DNA of 64,000 nucleotides from positions 13,731 through 77,730 of the forward strand of contig CAYWKU010000016.1 in NCBI GenBank assembly GCA_964459325.1, written 5' to 3'. Position 1 is the stretch's first letter; each line of letters begins with the position of its first letter. The notes under the pieces were generated by a model that made no database searches, was not told where the DNA came from, and saw only the letters and a program-made list of their open reading frames with translations. The translations under genes were made by a program, and so were the position numbers. Of this stretch, positions 33,219-42,510 are shown in pieces. This DNA comes from CAYWKU01 sp964459325 (GTDB taxonomy: Bacteria > RBG-13-61-14 > CAYWKU01).

Positions 33219-35510
33219 TTGAGAATTACGGCTAAAATTACTGTATTTATTGCAATTTCGGTCTTATCGCTTTTGGCTGCGAGTTCCGTGGCCCGTGCCC
33301 TGGAGGGCAAGGTGGTCGGGATAAGGGTGGAAGGCAATCGCAGGGTGGAGTCGGAAACCATAAAAAGCTACCTGGAGACCGAGGTGGGGGCCGATTATTA
33401 CCCCGCCCGGATAAGGCAGGACCTTAAAAACATCTACGCCCAGGGCTTTTTCAACGACGTGAGAGTCTACGGCGAGCAGACCGAAGAGGGTGTCGCGCTT
33501 ACCTACAAGGTTGCAGAGCGCCCGATAGTGTCCAAAGTGACCTATAGCGGAAACAAGGCCGCCACAGACGATGAAATGGAGGAAGCCATAACTGTAGAAG
33601 AACACCAGGTTCTGGACGAAAACCAGGTCAGGGAAACCGAGAACGCCATACGCTCGCTTTACGAGAAAAAGGGTTTTTACCTGGTAGACGTGGAATCGGA
33701 CATCGAACCCAAGGGCAAGGGAAAAGTGGAAGTGTCTTTCAATATAGAAGAAAACGAAAAGGTAAAAATCAAAAAGGTGATATTTCTGGGCAACGAGGAC
33801 TTTAAGGACGAAGAGCTTCAGAAAGCCATCTCCACCCGTCCCGAAAACGCCCTGAGCTTCCTTACCAAAAGCGGCGCTTTCATCAACGAAGAGTACGAAA
33901 ACGACTCATACCGCCTTAAATATTTCTACCTCGACCACGGCTATATCGAAATTTCCATTGACGACCCACAGGCCTTCCTGTCGCCCGACAAGAAGGAAGT
34001 AACGGTTGTCTACCACCTGGAAGAAGGCCCCCAGTATTTCGTCAGGAACCTCGACATAAAGGGAGACCTCATAAAGGAGGAAGAAGAGCTGCTCGGCGAG
34101 TTGAAGCTCGAACCCGGGGTGGTTTTCAGCCGGGGCGACCTCCAGAGCGACATCGAGACCCTGGCCCGTATCTACGCGGACGAAGGATACGCCGACGCCA
34201 ACGTGGTGCCCAGGCCAAATGTTATAAAAGAGGAAACCAAAGTCGACCTTACTTTGCATGTTCAGAAAGGCCTGAAGATTTACATAGAAAGAATAGAAAT
34301 CACCGGAAACACCAAGACACGTGACAAGGTAATCCGCCGGCAGATGAAAATAACCGAAGGCGAACTGTACTCGGCAAGCGTCATCACTGAGAGCGAACAA
34401 AACATTAAAAGGCTGGGATTTTTTAAGTCCGTCAAAATCGTGCCCTCGCCGGGCAGCGGCCCCTCATTGAGAAAACTCAGCGTTATAGTCGAGGAAAAAC
34501 CGACCGGTTCCATAAGCGCCGGCGCGGGCTTCAGCACCGTCGAGGAGTTTATGTTCAACGCCCAGGTAAGCCAGAAGAATTTATTCGGCCGCGGCCAGAG
34601 CCTTTCCGCCAGCGTGCATTACGGTAAAAATACCCAGAGTGGAATGGTGAGCTTCTCCGACCCCTACCTGTTAGACACCCGTTTCTCTACCAGCGTAACC
34701 GGAAGATTGCAACGCCGTTCGTATTTGAGTTTTGACCGGGAAGACATGGGAGGCTCACTAACTTTTGGGCGCCTGCTTCCCCGTTCGGAATTCAGCCGGA
34801 TATATATTACTTACCAGTTCCAGAAAACCGAATTGAGCAACTTCGAATCCGCATACGCCATTCTCAACCGAATTCCGCTGAACACCACCACCTCCAGCGC
34901 CGAGCTCAGCTTCAGACGCAACACCACCAACAATTACCTCGACCCCAGCAAGGGCACTTACCTGGAGCTTTCATACGAATACGCGGGAAGACTGCTGGGC
35001 GGAGATAACGACTTCAATAAGTACGAGCTCGAATACAGGCACTACAAACCCGTCTTCTGGAAGACCTACCTTGCATTCCGGGGAGAATTGGGGCTGCTCG
35101 ACCACGACCAGGGCCGGAGGCTCCTCATAACCGAGCGGTACTTTCTGGGAGGGATATATGATTTGAGGGGATTCGAAACGCGCAGCATCGGCCCCACTTA
35201 CCCCAGCGACAACCCCTATTACTCGGATGTTACAATAGGCGGCAACAAGCAGGTGGTGCTCGGGCTGGACTACGTAATTCCCATTTCCGAGCAACTCGGC
35301 TTCAAGGGAGTTATATTCTTCGATGCAGGAAATGCATTCAATGACGACGAACCTATCGACCCCGAGGAATTCCGCACCGACTGGGGAGTAGGGATAAGAT
35401 GGATGTCTCCGATGGGCCCGTTGAGGTTCGAGCTGGGATTCCCCATCGACCGCGAGCCCGACGAAGACCCGCAGGTCTTCCAATTTGCCATCGGGTCCCC
35501 GCTGCGGTAA
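33219..35510 (+). CDS. bamA: Outer membrane beta-barrel assembly protein BamA
   Basis: BamA inserts beta-barrel proteins into the outer membrane. The 763-residue protein begins with a signal peptide (about residues 1-27, ending AARALEG-like), followed by five POTRA domains (about 30-430; e.g. VVGIRVEGNRRVE, VSKVTYSGNKAA, YIERIEITGNTKTRD). The 16-strand barrel includes the conserved RGF motif (YDLRGFETRS) and ends in an aromatic-rich strand VFQFAIGSPLR. The start is TTG at 33219 with no strong ribosome site. It opens the outer-membrane gene run that continues to msbA. Confidence 0.93.
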   Translation: MRITAKITVFIAISVLSLLAASSVARALEGKVVGIRVEGNRRVESETIKSYLETEVGADYYPARIRQDLKNIYAQGFFNDVRVYGEQTEEGVALTYKVAERPIVSKVTYSGNKAATDDEMEEAITVEEHQVLDENQVRETENAIRSLYEKKGFYLVDVESDIEPKGKGKVEVSFNIEENEKVKIKKVIFLGNEDFKDEELQKAISTRPENALSFLTKSGAFINEEYENDSYRLKYFYLDHGYIEISIDDPQAFLSPDKKEVTVVYHLEEGPQYFVRNLDIKGDLIKEEEELLGELKLEPGVVFSRGDLQSDIETLARIYADEGYADANVVPRPNVIKEETKVDLTLHVQKGLKIYIERIEITGNTKTRDKVIRRQMKITEGELYSASVITESEQNIKRLGFFKSVKIVPSPGSGPSLRKLSVIVEEKPTGSISAGAGFSTVEEFMFNAQVSQKNLFGRGQSLSASVHYGKNTQSGMVSFSDPYLLDTRFSTSVTGRLQRRSYLSFDREDMGGSLTFGRLLPRSEFSRIYITYQFQKTELSNFESAYAILNRIPLNTTTSSAELSFRRNTTNNYLDPSKGTYLELSYEYAGRLLGGDNDFNKYELEYRHYKPVFWKTYLAFRGELGLLDHDQGRRLLITERYFLGGIYDLRGFETRSIGPTYPSDNPYYSDVTIGGNKQVVLGLDYVIPISEQLGFKGVIFFDAGNAFNDDEPIDPEEFRTDWGVGIRWMSPMGPLRFELGFPIDREPDEDPQVFQFAIGSPLR

Positions 35511-35535
35511 AAGGGGACGGAAAGGAGCAATAACG

Positions 35536-36135
35536 ATGAAAACTATGCAATGGATGCTTATGGCGGCGATGAGTCTGGCGCTGCTTTGCATGGCGGGCGG
35601 CATGATTCACGCCCAGACCGCCGAAAAATCGGAAGGCGTCAAAATCGCCTACGTCGACTTCCAGAAAATACTCGACGAATCGGTTGAAGGGAAAAAGGCG
35701 CAAGCCAAACTCGAAGAGGAATTCGGCGACACCAAAGAAATGCTCGAGCAAAAAAGCAAGGAGCTCAGGGAGTTGCGAAACCAGATGGAAAAACAGAAGG
35801 ACGTTCTGAGCTCGATGGCGATGGAAGAAAAGAAAAACATGATGCGCGCCAAATACCAGAGTTTTATGCAGCAAAAACAGATGCTTCAGCAACAGTACAA
35901 CAGCGAGTTCGTGCAACTGATAGAACCCATGCAAAAGGAAATAAACGGCATCATAACCCAGATAGGCAAAGAGCGGGGTTACACGGTTATCTTCAAATAC
36001 GACAAAAGCGCCAAAACCGACCAGTCCAGCCTGGCCGAGTCCCTGTTTTTCCCCAGCGCAATATCTTATTTTGACCCGGGCGTGGATATAACGGACGAAG
36101 TGCTGAAGCGCTACGACGCCAAGCACAAAAAATAA
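35536..36135 (+). CDS. OmpH/Skp-family periplasmic chaperone
   Basis: Skp trimers escort unfolded outer-membrane proteins to BamA. The ATG at 35536 follows AAAGGAG. The 199-residue product has a signal peptide ending at about residue 27 (MIHAQ). The body starts IAYVDFQKILDES, typical of OmpH, and contains a long coiled coil rich in Lys, Glu, Gln and Met (about residues 55-125). The order bamA-skp-lpxD-fabZ-lpxA is widely conserved. Confidence 0.9.
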   Translation: MKTMQWMLMAAMSLALLCMAGGMIHAQTAEKSEGVKIAYVDFQKILDESVEGKKAQAKLEEEFGDTKEMLEQKSKELRELRNQMEKQKDVLSSMAMEEKKNMMRAKYQSFMQQKQMLQQQYNSEFVQLIEPMQKEINGIITQIGKERGYTVIFKYDKSAKTDQSSLAESLFFPSAISYFDPGVDITDEVLKRYDAKHKK

Positions 36136-36148
36136 GGCAAGCTGAAAA

Positions 36149-37189
36149 ATGGCGTGGACTCTGGGCGAGTTGGCCGAGCTTTGCGGGGGCCGGGTTAAAG
36201 GCGACGATTCCTCTCTGATAGAAGGTTTCAGCGGCGCAGACCGGGCCGGGCCGGGGAAACTGGCATTCGTAACTTCCAGAGCATGGCTGGAGGCGCTGGC
36301 GCCGGGTTCTTGCGCTATTATACCGCCCTCACTGGAAGAGGAGGCCGAGGGCCTGTCCGGTATCGTGGTCGACCAACCCAGGCTCGCTTTCGCCACGCTA
36401 ATTGATAAACTGTACACACCCTCAAAACCCGGGCCGGGGATAGATAACAGAGCGGTTGTGGACCCTTTAGCGGAAATCGACTCCTCCGTACACGTCGGGG
36501 CACTGGCTTACGTGGGACCGGGGGCAAAAATAGGCCCCGGGACGGTCATCCACCCGCAAGCGCACGTCGGCAAAGACGCGATTATAGGCGCCGACTGCAC
36601 CCTTCATCCCCATTGCTACGTCGGGTGGGGCTGTAAAACCGGCGACCGGGTGGTGCTGGGGCCGGGGGTGTCGGTGGGTCACGACGGATTCGGATACCAC
36701 TGGGACGGCGCCCGGCACGTTAAGGTGCCCCAGGTGGGCGTTGTGGTCATCGAGGACGATGTGGAGATAGGAGCTCTCTCGGCTGTTGACCGGGCCACTC
36801 TGGGTGAAACCGTTATAGGAGAAGGCACAAAAATAGATAACCAGGTAATGGTCGGGCACAACTGCAAAATCGGAAAACACGTCATACTGGTATCTCAAGT
36901 AGGGCTCTCGGGCAGGGTCACCATAGGCGACGGCGCCATACTCGCCGGAAACGTCGGGGTGAAGGAAGGCGTAAACATCGGCGCCGGAGCCATCGCGGGG
37001 GGAAAAGCCGGTATCGCAAAAGACGTGCCCCCCGGCCAGAAAATATGGGGTGTGCCGGCCAGGGAGATGAGCGCATGGCTTCGAATGCAGGCTCACATGG
37101 ATAAACTGCCCGAACTGGCCCGCCGGGTCAGAGAGTTGGAAAAAAAGCTGAAAAAACCCGAGCCGGACAAAGAAAGCGGAGACACCTGA
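36149..37189 (+). CDS. lpxD: UDP-3-O-acylglucosamine N-acyltransferase
   Basis: LpxD adds the second acyl chain during lipid A synthesis. The 346-residue protein has the N-terminal uridine-binding domain (ELAELCGGRVKGDD) followed by many hexapeptide repeats forming a left-handed beta helix (IGPGTVIHPQAHVG). Catalytic histidine is in VMVGHNCKIG. The C-terminal helix is charged (ARRVRELEKKLKKPEPDK). It lies 13 bases after the Skp-like gene. Confidence 0.94.
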   Translation: MAWTLGELAELCGGRVKGDDSSLIEGFSGADRAGPGKLAFVTSRAWLEALAPGSCAIIPPSLEEEAEGLSGIVVDQPRLAFATLIDKLYTPSKPGPGIDNRAVVDPLAEIDSSVHVGALAYVGPGAKIGPGTVIHPQAHVGKDAIIGADCTLHPHCYVGWGCKTGDRVVLGPGVSVGHDGFGYHWDGARHVKVPQVGVVVIEDDVEIGALSAVDRATLGETVIGEGTKIDNQVMVGHNCKIGKHVILVSQVGLSGRVTIGDGAILAGNVGVKEGVNIGAGAIAGGKAGIAKDVPPGQKIWGVPAREMSAWLRMQAHMDKLPELARRVRELEKKLKKPEPDKESGDT

Positions 37190-37193
37190 ATAT

Positions 37194-37649
37194 ATGCTCG
37201 ATAGAGAAGAAATAAAAAAGTATCTTCCCCAGAGGGAACCTTTTTTATTCCTGAACAGGGTAACCATTCTCGAAGAAGGAGAAAAAGCGGAAGCTTTCTA
37301 CGCGTTTCCGAGGGATTCATTCTTCTTCAAAGGCCACTTTCCGGGAAAACCGATAGTTCCCGGAGTGTTGCTGGTGGAAGCCATGGCCCAGGCCGCCGGG
37401 GTGCTGGAATATAAATATACCGGCCTGACCTGGAAGGAGAAAGGCGCCCTGTTGCTCAAGCTGGACAAGGTAATTTTCAGAAAAACCGTGTTCCCGGAAG
37501 AAGAGCTTGCCATACTGGTGAAACGGGAGCACCGCCGATACCCCGTAACTCGATTTAAGGGTGAGCTTTATCGGGGCGGCGAATGCTGCGCCGAGGCCGT
37601 TATTATGGCCGGTTTCACCGAGCCTTATCTCGCGGAGGAAGAAGGTTGA
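37194..37649 (+). CDS. fabZ: 3-hydroxyacyl-ACP dehydratase FabZ
   Basis: FabZ dehydrates 3-hydroxyacyl-ACP in fatty acid synthesis, competing with LpxA/LpxD for hydroxyacyl chains. The 151-residue protein shows LPQREPFLFLNRV, the active-site His in FKGHFPGKPIVPG and Glu in LLVEAMAQAAG. Its stop overlaps the TTG start of lpxA. Confidence 0.94.
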   Translation: MLDREEIKKYLPQREPFLFLNRVTILEEGEKAEAFYAFPRDSFFFKGHFPGKPIVPGVLLVEAMAQAAGVLEYKYTGLTWKEKGALLLKLDKVIFRKTVFPEEELAILVKREHRRYPVTRFKGELYRGGECCAEAVIMAGFTEPYLAEEEG

Positions 37650-38434
37650 CCGAAACCGGCGCATCCGTGCATCCGAGTGCGGCGGTTGACCCCGGCGCTC
37701 AACTCGGGGAAGGGGTTCAGGTAGGCCCTTACGCCGTTATAGGACCTCATGTCCGGATAGGCAAAGATACCGTCGTAAACTCGCATACGGTGGTGGAAGG
37801 GCACACCACTGTAGGAGAACGTAATTTTATCGGCCCCTTCGCCTCGCTCGGCCAGCCGCCCCAGGATACCAAGTTCAAGGGTGAAAAGACCGAGTTGAAA
37901 ATAGGCGACGGCAACGTCATCCGGGAACAGGTCACCATCCACGTGGGAACCGCTACCGGAAGGGGAATAACAACAATCGGGAATGATTGCTTCTTCCTGG
38001 TCGGCGTCCACATCGCGCACGATTGCATTATAGGAGACCGGGCAATAATCGCCAACGCCACTCACCTCGGCGGACACGTGGAAATAGAGGACGACGCGGT
38101 GATGGGAGCGCTAATCGGCGTCCACCAGTTCGTCAGGATAGGCAGGGTGGCCATGGTGTCGGCGAAGGCCGGTCTTCCCATGGATGTGCCGCCGTACACA
38201 ATCGCGGCGGGAGACCGGGCAAGCCTTCGAGGCCTGAACAAAACGGGCATGGAAAGGGTGGATATTCCAAAGGAGCGACGCGCAGAGCTAAGAAAGGCTT
38301 ACCGCATTATTTTCAAAAGCTCCCTGAAGCTGAAAGACGCACTGGAAAAAGCGAGGGAGGAAGTGCCTCCCTCGGAAGAGCTGGAGCATCTGATAAGTTT
38401 CATAAACAAATCGAGCAGGGGGATAACACGCTGA
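37646..38434 (+). CDS. lpxA: UDP-N-acetylglucosamine acyltransferase
   Basis: LpxA catalyses the first step of lipid A synthesis. The TTG at 37646, preceded by GGAGG seven bases upstream and overlapping the fabZ stop, gives 262 residues starting LTETGASVHPSAAVDPGA. Hexapeptide repeats, the catalytic-type His in VHIAHDCIIGD, and the C-terminal helical domain (EERRAELRKAYRII-like) are present. The earlier in-frame region lies inside fabZ and is rejected. Confidence 0.93.
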   Translation: MTETGASVHPSAAVDPGAQLGEGVQVGPYAVIGPHVRIGKDTVVNSHTVVEGHTTVGERNFIGPFASLGQPPQDTKFKGEKTELKIGDGNVIREQVTIHVGTATGRGITTIGNDCFFLVGVHIAHDCIIGDRAIIANATHLGGHVEIEDDAVMGALIGVHQFVRIGRVAMVSAKAGLPMDVPPYTIAAGDRASLRGLNKTGMERVDIPKERRAELRKAYRIIFKSSLKLKDALEKAREEVPPSEELEHLISFINKSSRGITR

Positions 38435-39270
38435 TGACAAAGCTGGGCCTTATTGCCGGCTCGGGGCAATTTCCTCTTCAGCTTGCCGAGGCGGCCATAG
38501 CCTGCGGATGGGAACTGGTAGTGTTCGCCATCAGGGGTGAAGCGCAAGTCTCGGATTATAAACCGATAACGGACTCCGTGCATTTGATAAGCGTCGGGAA
38601 ATTCGGGGAATTCATGGAATTGGTCAAAGCCGAATATATCCGCGACGTGGTAATGGCCGGAAAGCTGCAAAAGAAGAACCTGTTCAACAACTTCCACCCC
38701 GATGAAAGGGCCCTGAAGATAGCGTCACGCCTGAAAAACAAGGCCGACGACACGCTGTTGGGAGCCATAGCCGAGGAGATGGCATCGGAGGGGATGACTC
38801 TTCATCCCAGCACTTTCTGCATCGAGAAGTTGCTGGCGCCGGAAGGGACGCTTACAGCTTCGGCCCCGACCGAAGGACAGTGGAAGGACATCCGCTACGG
38901 GTGGGGTATAGCAAAGGAAATCGGCCGCATGGACATCGGACAGACTGTGGTGATAAAAGACTGCGCCGTTATGGCCGTAGAGTCCATTGAAGGCACTGAC
39001 GAGGCGATAATACGAGGAGGCAGCCTGGCATCCGGTGGGGCCACAGTCGTCAAAGTAGCCAAGCCGAACCAGGACGTCCGATTTGACATGCCCACAACAG
39101 GATTGAATACCATAGAATCGATGATAACCGGAGGGGCGAAAGCCCTGGCTATAGAGGCGGGGTGGACTGTGCTTCTGGATAAAGAAGAAGTGCTTGCCAG
39201 GGCAGATGCGGAAGGTATAGCTATTGTATCATGCAAGCATTCCGACATGATTGGAGAAAAGGAGCAGTGA
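38434..39270 (+). CDS. lpxI: UDP-2,3-diacylglucosamine pyrophosphatase LpxI (DUF1009)
   Basis: LpxI hydrolyses UDP-diacylglucosamine to lipid X and UMP in bacteria lacking LpxH, as described in Caulobacter. The ATG at 38434 overlaps the lpxA stop by one base and gives 278 residues. Family blocks are visible: LGLIAGSGQFPL, VVMAGKLQKKNLF, DDTLLGAIAEEM and the C-terminal PTTGLNTIESMI. LpxB is not present in this window, so the next biosynthetic step must be encoded elsewhere. Confidence 0.92.
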   Translation: MTKLGLIAGSGQFPLQLAEAAIACGWELVVFAIRGEAQVSDYKPITDSVHLISVGKFGEFMELVKAEYIRDVVMAGKLQKKNLFNNFHPDERALKIASRLKNKADDTLLGAIAEEMASEGMTLHPSTFCIEKLLAPEGTLTASAPTEGQWKDIRYGWGIAKEIGRMDIGQTVVIKDCAVMAVESIEGTDEAIIRGGSLASGGATVVKVAKPNQDVRFDMPTTGLNTIESMITGGAKALAIEAGWTVLLDKEEVLARADAEGIAIVSCKHSDMIGEKEQ

Positions 39271-40190
39271 CGGGTTCCGATGAAATACCGATGGCGGTCA
39301 TCGGCGTAGGATACCTGGGACAGTGGCACGCCCGCAAGCTGGCCGGAATAGAGGGCATCAAGCTGACCGCCGTGGTGGACAGGGACTCCGACCGGTGCAA
39401 CGGGCTTGCCGAAGAGCTGGACTGCACGCCAGTCGAGAATTACCGGAAGATTCCGGAGTTGGCGAAGGCGGCGGTGGTGGCAGTTCCCACTGTGGGGCAC
39501 TTCGAGGTGGCCCGGCACTTACTGGAAAAGGGCATGGACCTCCTGGTGGAAAAGCCGCTGGGCGCCGACCTGGAAAAAGCCACCCTTCTGGCGGATAGAG
39601 CCGACGAAATGAACCTGATTCTCGCCGTAGGCCTGGTGGAAAGGTTCAATCCCGGAGTTATGGCCGGACTGGAGGCTATTGAAGAACCGAGGTGGATTGA
39701 AACCAGGAGGCTGGCCCCATTCAAGGAAAGAACCCGCGACGTGGACGTGGTGCGGGACCTCCTTATACACGATTTGGACATAGCCTGCGCCATCGCCGGG
39801 ACGGAGGGAGAAGTTGTGGAGGCGGTATCCACCAGCGAGCTTACCGGCATCCCGGACGCGGTGAGAACCTGCGTGAAGTTCGAAAACGGATTGGAGGCTT
39901 TTCTGCACGCCAGCAGGATGCATGACGGCGAGGTCAGGGATATAGAGGTTTACGACAAGCGCGGGCGGATGCTTATCAACACCCGCACCCGCGCGGCGTT
40001 CCGTTTCAAACCGGGGCCTTTGGGAATGGAACCCTTCGCCCTTCCCACCGAAAGGAAGGACCCGTTGGAAGAGGAGTTGCGGGATTTCGCGGTGGCCGTT
40101 AAAAACCGCTCCCGCCCGCGGGTTACCGCCCGGGAAGGCATACGGGCCCTGCGGCTGGCAACCGATATTCTGAACCTTATCGGCGCCTGA
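39267..40190 (+). CDS. Gfo/Idh/MocA-family NAD(P)-dependent oxidoreductase
   Basis: The GTG at 39267 has AAGGAG seven bases upstream and overlaps the lpxI stop, giving 307 residues. The Rossmann motif V-I-G-V-G-Y-L-G is at residues 11-18. The dinucleotide-binding EKPLG motif follows, and HDLDIA occupies the usual sugar-binding/catalytic region. Such genes are frequently found between lpxI and msbA. In Leptospira and some others a relative (GnnA) oxidises UDP-GlcNAc to make amide-linked lipid A, but its partner aminotransferase GnnB is not seen here. Confidence 0.88.
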   Translation: MTGSDEIPMAVIGVGYLGQWHARKLAGIEGIKLTAVVDRDSDRCNGLAEELDCTPVENYRKIPELAKAAVVAVPTVGHFEVARHLLEKGMDLLVEKPLGADLEKATLLADRADEMNLILAVGLVERFNPGVMAGLEAIEEPRWIETRRLAPFKERTRDVDVVRDLLIHDLDIACAIAGTEGEVVEAVSTSELTGIPDAVRTCVKFENGLEAFLHASRMHDGEVRDIEVYDKRGRMLINTRTRAAFRFKPGPLGMEPFALPTERKDPLEEELRDFAVAVKNRSRPRVTAREGIRALRLATDILNLIGA

Positions 40191-40203
40191 GGCGAACGAC
40201 GGA

Positions 40204-41973
40204 ATGAAACGATTCGCTCGAGTTTTCGCATACTTCAAGCCTTATCTGCCATGGTTGATGGTGGGCAGCGTATTCACCCTGCTTTTAAGCCAGGTGGACA
40301 CGGCCACTGCGCTTTTCGTCAAGCCCATGTTCGACCAGTTGTTTCTTCACAAAAACATCGACTTTTTGTGGCTGGTTCCCGTTTTTGCCCTTGGGCTGGT
40401 GATTTTCAGGAGCGTCTTCGCCTATCTGTATGGCGCCTTTCTCGGTTACGTAAACGCCAAGGTAACCGTTAACATTCGCAACGAGATATACGAGAGCTAC
40501 ATGCAGGCCGCGATGAGATTCTACGACCACAATCCAAGCGGCGTGCTGTTGTCCAAGCTTCAAAACGACGCTTTCCGGATGCAGGATTCGGTCAGCATCG
40601 TCATGGGCTTTTTCAAACAGGCCCTTACGTTTCTGGGACTGGTGGCCGTCGTGTTCTATCGCGACTGGAGGCTGGCGCTGGTGGCGATTTTGCTGGTGCC
40701 GCTGGTGGGCATCCCGGTATCGATTCTGGGAAGACTCATACGCAAGCTCAGCACCAAGGGTATGGAAAGCATGGCGGAGTTGAACACCCGGTTGCACGAA
40801 ACCCTTTCCGGCATCAGGGTGGTAAGGGCTTTCGGGCTGGAAAAACGCCGCTCGGACAAGTTCGATAGAGAGAACGAGCGCTTCTACGGCTTTGCGCTCC
40901 GCTCCACCGCATATAACCTGATGACTTCGCCGGTGATAGAGTTCGTTACCACCTTCGGCGTGGCGGCGGTTTTGTATTACGGTGGGATGCAGGTCATCAG
41001 GGGCGATATAACCCCCGGCTCCCTGTTCAGCTTTATAACCGCCATAGGACTGATTTACGACCCGGTGCGCAGTTTGAGCAAAGTCAACAACCGGCTCCAG
41101 GTGGCGCTCGCCAGCGCGGACCGCGTATTCGACACCCTGGATACGCTGCCCGTAATCCCGGAGGCGGAAGACGCCGTACCGCTGTCGTCTTTTTCCGAAA
41201 AAATCGAGTTCCGCAATGTCTGGTTTCGCTACCTGGACCCCGAAGGCGGAGAAACTCACGACGTGCTGACGGGCGTGGACCTGACCGTTAACAAGGGTGA
41301 GATGGTCGCCGTAGTGGGTACCAGCGGAGCCGGTAAAACCACCCTGGCAAACCTGCTTCCACGTTTTTACGATGTAACCTTCGGCCAGGTGCTCATCGAC
41401 GGCCACGACATACGCTCGGTACAGGTCAAATCGCTGAGGGAACTGGTTTCCGTAGTGTCCCAGGAAACTTACCTCTTCGACGACACCATAAAGGCCAATA
41501 TCGCCTACGCCGTAAAGAGAGATGTCAACGACGAGGAAATACAAAGCGCGGCCAAAGCCGCCAACGCTCACGACTTCATAATCGGCTTTCCCGACGGATA
41601 TGAAACTCTGGTGGGCGAGCGAGGAGCCAGGCTCAGCGGCGGCCAGAAGCAGAGGCTGGCCATAGCCCGCGCACTGCTCAAGGACTCGCCCATACTTATC
41701 CTGGACGAAGCCACTTCCAGCCTGGATACCGAAGCGGAGAAGCTTGTTCAGGGCGCCCTGAACAAGCTGATGGAAGGAAGAACCACGCTGGTGATAGCCC
41801 ATCGGCTCAGCACCGTCCGCCGCGCTACAAAAATCGTGGTGCTGGAGGAGGGTAAAATAGTGGAAAGCGGGAAGCACGATGAGCTTATGAAAGCGGGCGG
41901 AATATACAAAAACCTGTACGACCTCCAGTTCGCAGCGGAAGACGCCAGCCTTCTCAGGCCGAATAGCTCTTGA
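40204..41973 (+). CDS. msbA: Lipid A exporter MsbA-type ABC transporter
   Basis: This half-transporter flips lipid A core across the inner membrane. The 589-residue protein has six N-terminal membrane segments and a C-terminal ATPase with Walker A VGTSGAGKTT, Q-loop VVSQETYLFDDTI, signature RLSGGQKQRLAIARA, Walker B LILDEATSSLD and H-loop VIAHRLST. Its place after lpxA, lpxI and the oxidoreductase supports MsbA rather than a general drug exporter. It ends the outer-membrane gene run. Confidence 0.9.
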   Translation: MKRFARVFAYFKPYLPWLMVGSVFTLLLSQVDTATALFVKPMFDQLFLHKNIDFLWLVPVFALGLVIFRSVFAYLYGAFLGYVNAKVTVNIRNEIYESYMQAAMRFYDHNPSGVLLSKLQNDAFRMQDSVSIVMGFFKQALTFLGLVAVVFYRDWRLALVAILLVPLVGIPVSILGRLIRKLSTKGMESMAELNTRLHETLSGIRVVRAFGLEKRRSDKFDRENERFYGFALRSTAYNLMTSPVIEFVTTFGVAAVLYYGGMQVIRGDITPGSLFSFITAIGLIYDPVRSLSKVNNRLQVALASADRVFDTLDTLPVIPEAEDAVPLSSFSEKIEFRNVWFRYLDPEGGETHDVLTGVDLTVNKGEMVAVVGTSGAGKTTLANLLPRFYDVTFGQVLIDGHDIRSVQVKSLRELVSVVSQETYLFDDTIKANIAYAVKRDVNDEEIQSAAKAANAHDFIIGFPDGYETLVGERGARLSGGQKQRLAIARALLKDSPILILDEATSSLDTEAEKLVQGALNKLMEGRTTLVIAHRLSTVRRATKIVVLEEGKIVESGKHDELMKAGGIYKNLYDLQFAAEDASLLRPNSS

Positions 41974-41986
41974 CATCAGGCATATA

Positions 41987-42015
41987 TTGACATAATTCTC
42001 CCAAAAGAGTAACAT
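41987..42015 (+). promoter_or_regulatory. Strong sigma70-type promoter for ssb
   Basis: A perfect TTGACA (41987-41992) is separated by 17 bases from TAACAT (42010-42015). Transcription would start about 25 bases before the ssb ATG, which has an AGGAAGG ribosome site. A second TTGACA at 41970 lacks a matching -10. Confidence 0.7.
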
Positions 42016-42045
42016 TAATTAAATCTCTTACAGGAAGGTTGAAAA

Positions 42046-42483
42046 ATGGCGGGAAGAAGCCTGAACAAAGTTCAGTTGATAGGAAACCTGGGACGAGACC
42101 CCGAAATTCGTTTTATCCCATCCGGAACGGCGGTGGTCAATTTCACCATGGCAACCTCCGACAACTGGACCGACAAAGAAGGGAATCCCCAGGAAAAGAC
42201 CGAATGGCACAAAATAGTGGCCTTTGGAAAACTGGCTGAGATTATAAATCAATACCTGTCGAAGGGAAGAAGGGTGTACATAGAAGGCCGCCTGCAAACA
42301 CGCAGCTGGGAAGACAAGGACGGAAATAAACGAAACACCACCGAAGTGGTGGCTAATGAAATGATTATGCTGGACGGGCGGGCAAACAGTTATGAGGGGG
42401 GAGGCTCCCAGTCGCGGGGTAAGGACGCAGCCGAGGAGCCTCCGCCGGACGACTACGGTCCCGACGATGAAATCCCGTTTTAA
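42046..42483 (+). CDS. ssb: Single-stranded DNA-binding protein
   Basis: The 145-residue protein has the OB fold (LNKVQLIGNLGRDPEIRF, EWHKIVAFGKLAEI, YIEGRLQTRSW), a short Gly/Ser-rich linker and the acidic C-terminal tip DDEIPF that recruits repair and replication proteins. Length and domain order are normal. It may share its transcript with the diadenylate cyclase gene 27 bases downstream. Confidence 0.96.
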   Translation: MAGRSLNKVQLIGNLGRDPEIRFIPSGTAVVNFTMATSDNWTDKEGNPQEKTEWHKIVAFGKLAEIINQYLSKGRRVYIEGRLQTRSWEDKDGNKRNTTEVVANEMIMLDGRANSYEGGGSQSRGKDAAEEPPPDDYGPDDEIPF

Positions 42484-42510
42484 TTCCCCCGAAAGGTGCG
42501 CATGATATAA

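Noticed and set aside
40285..42015. 576-codon open frame antisense to msbA
   Set aside because: Low-complexity His/Gln-rich translation typical of the complement of a GC-rich gene; msbA is complete on the other strand.
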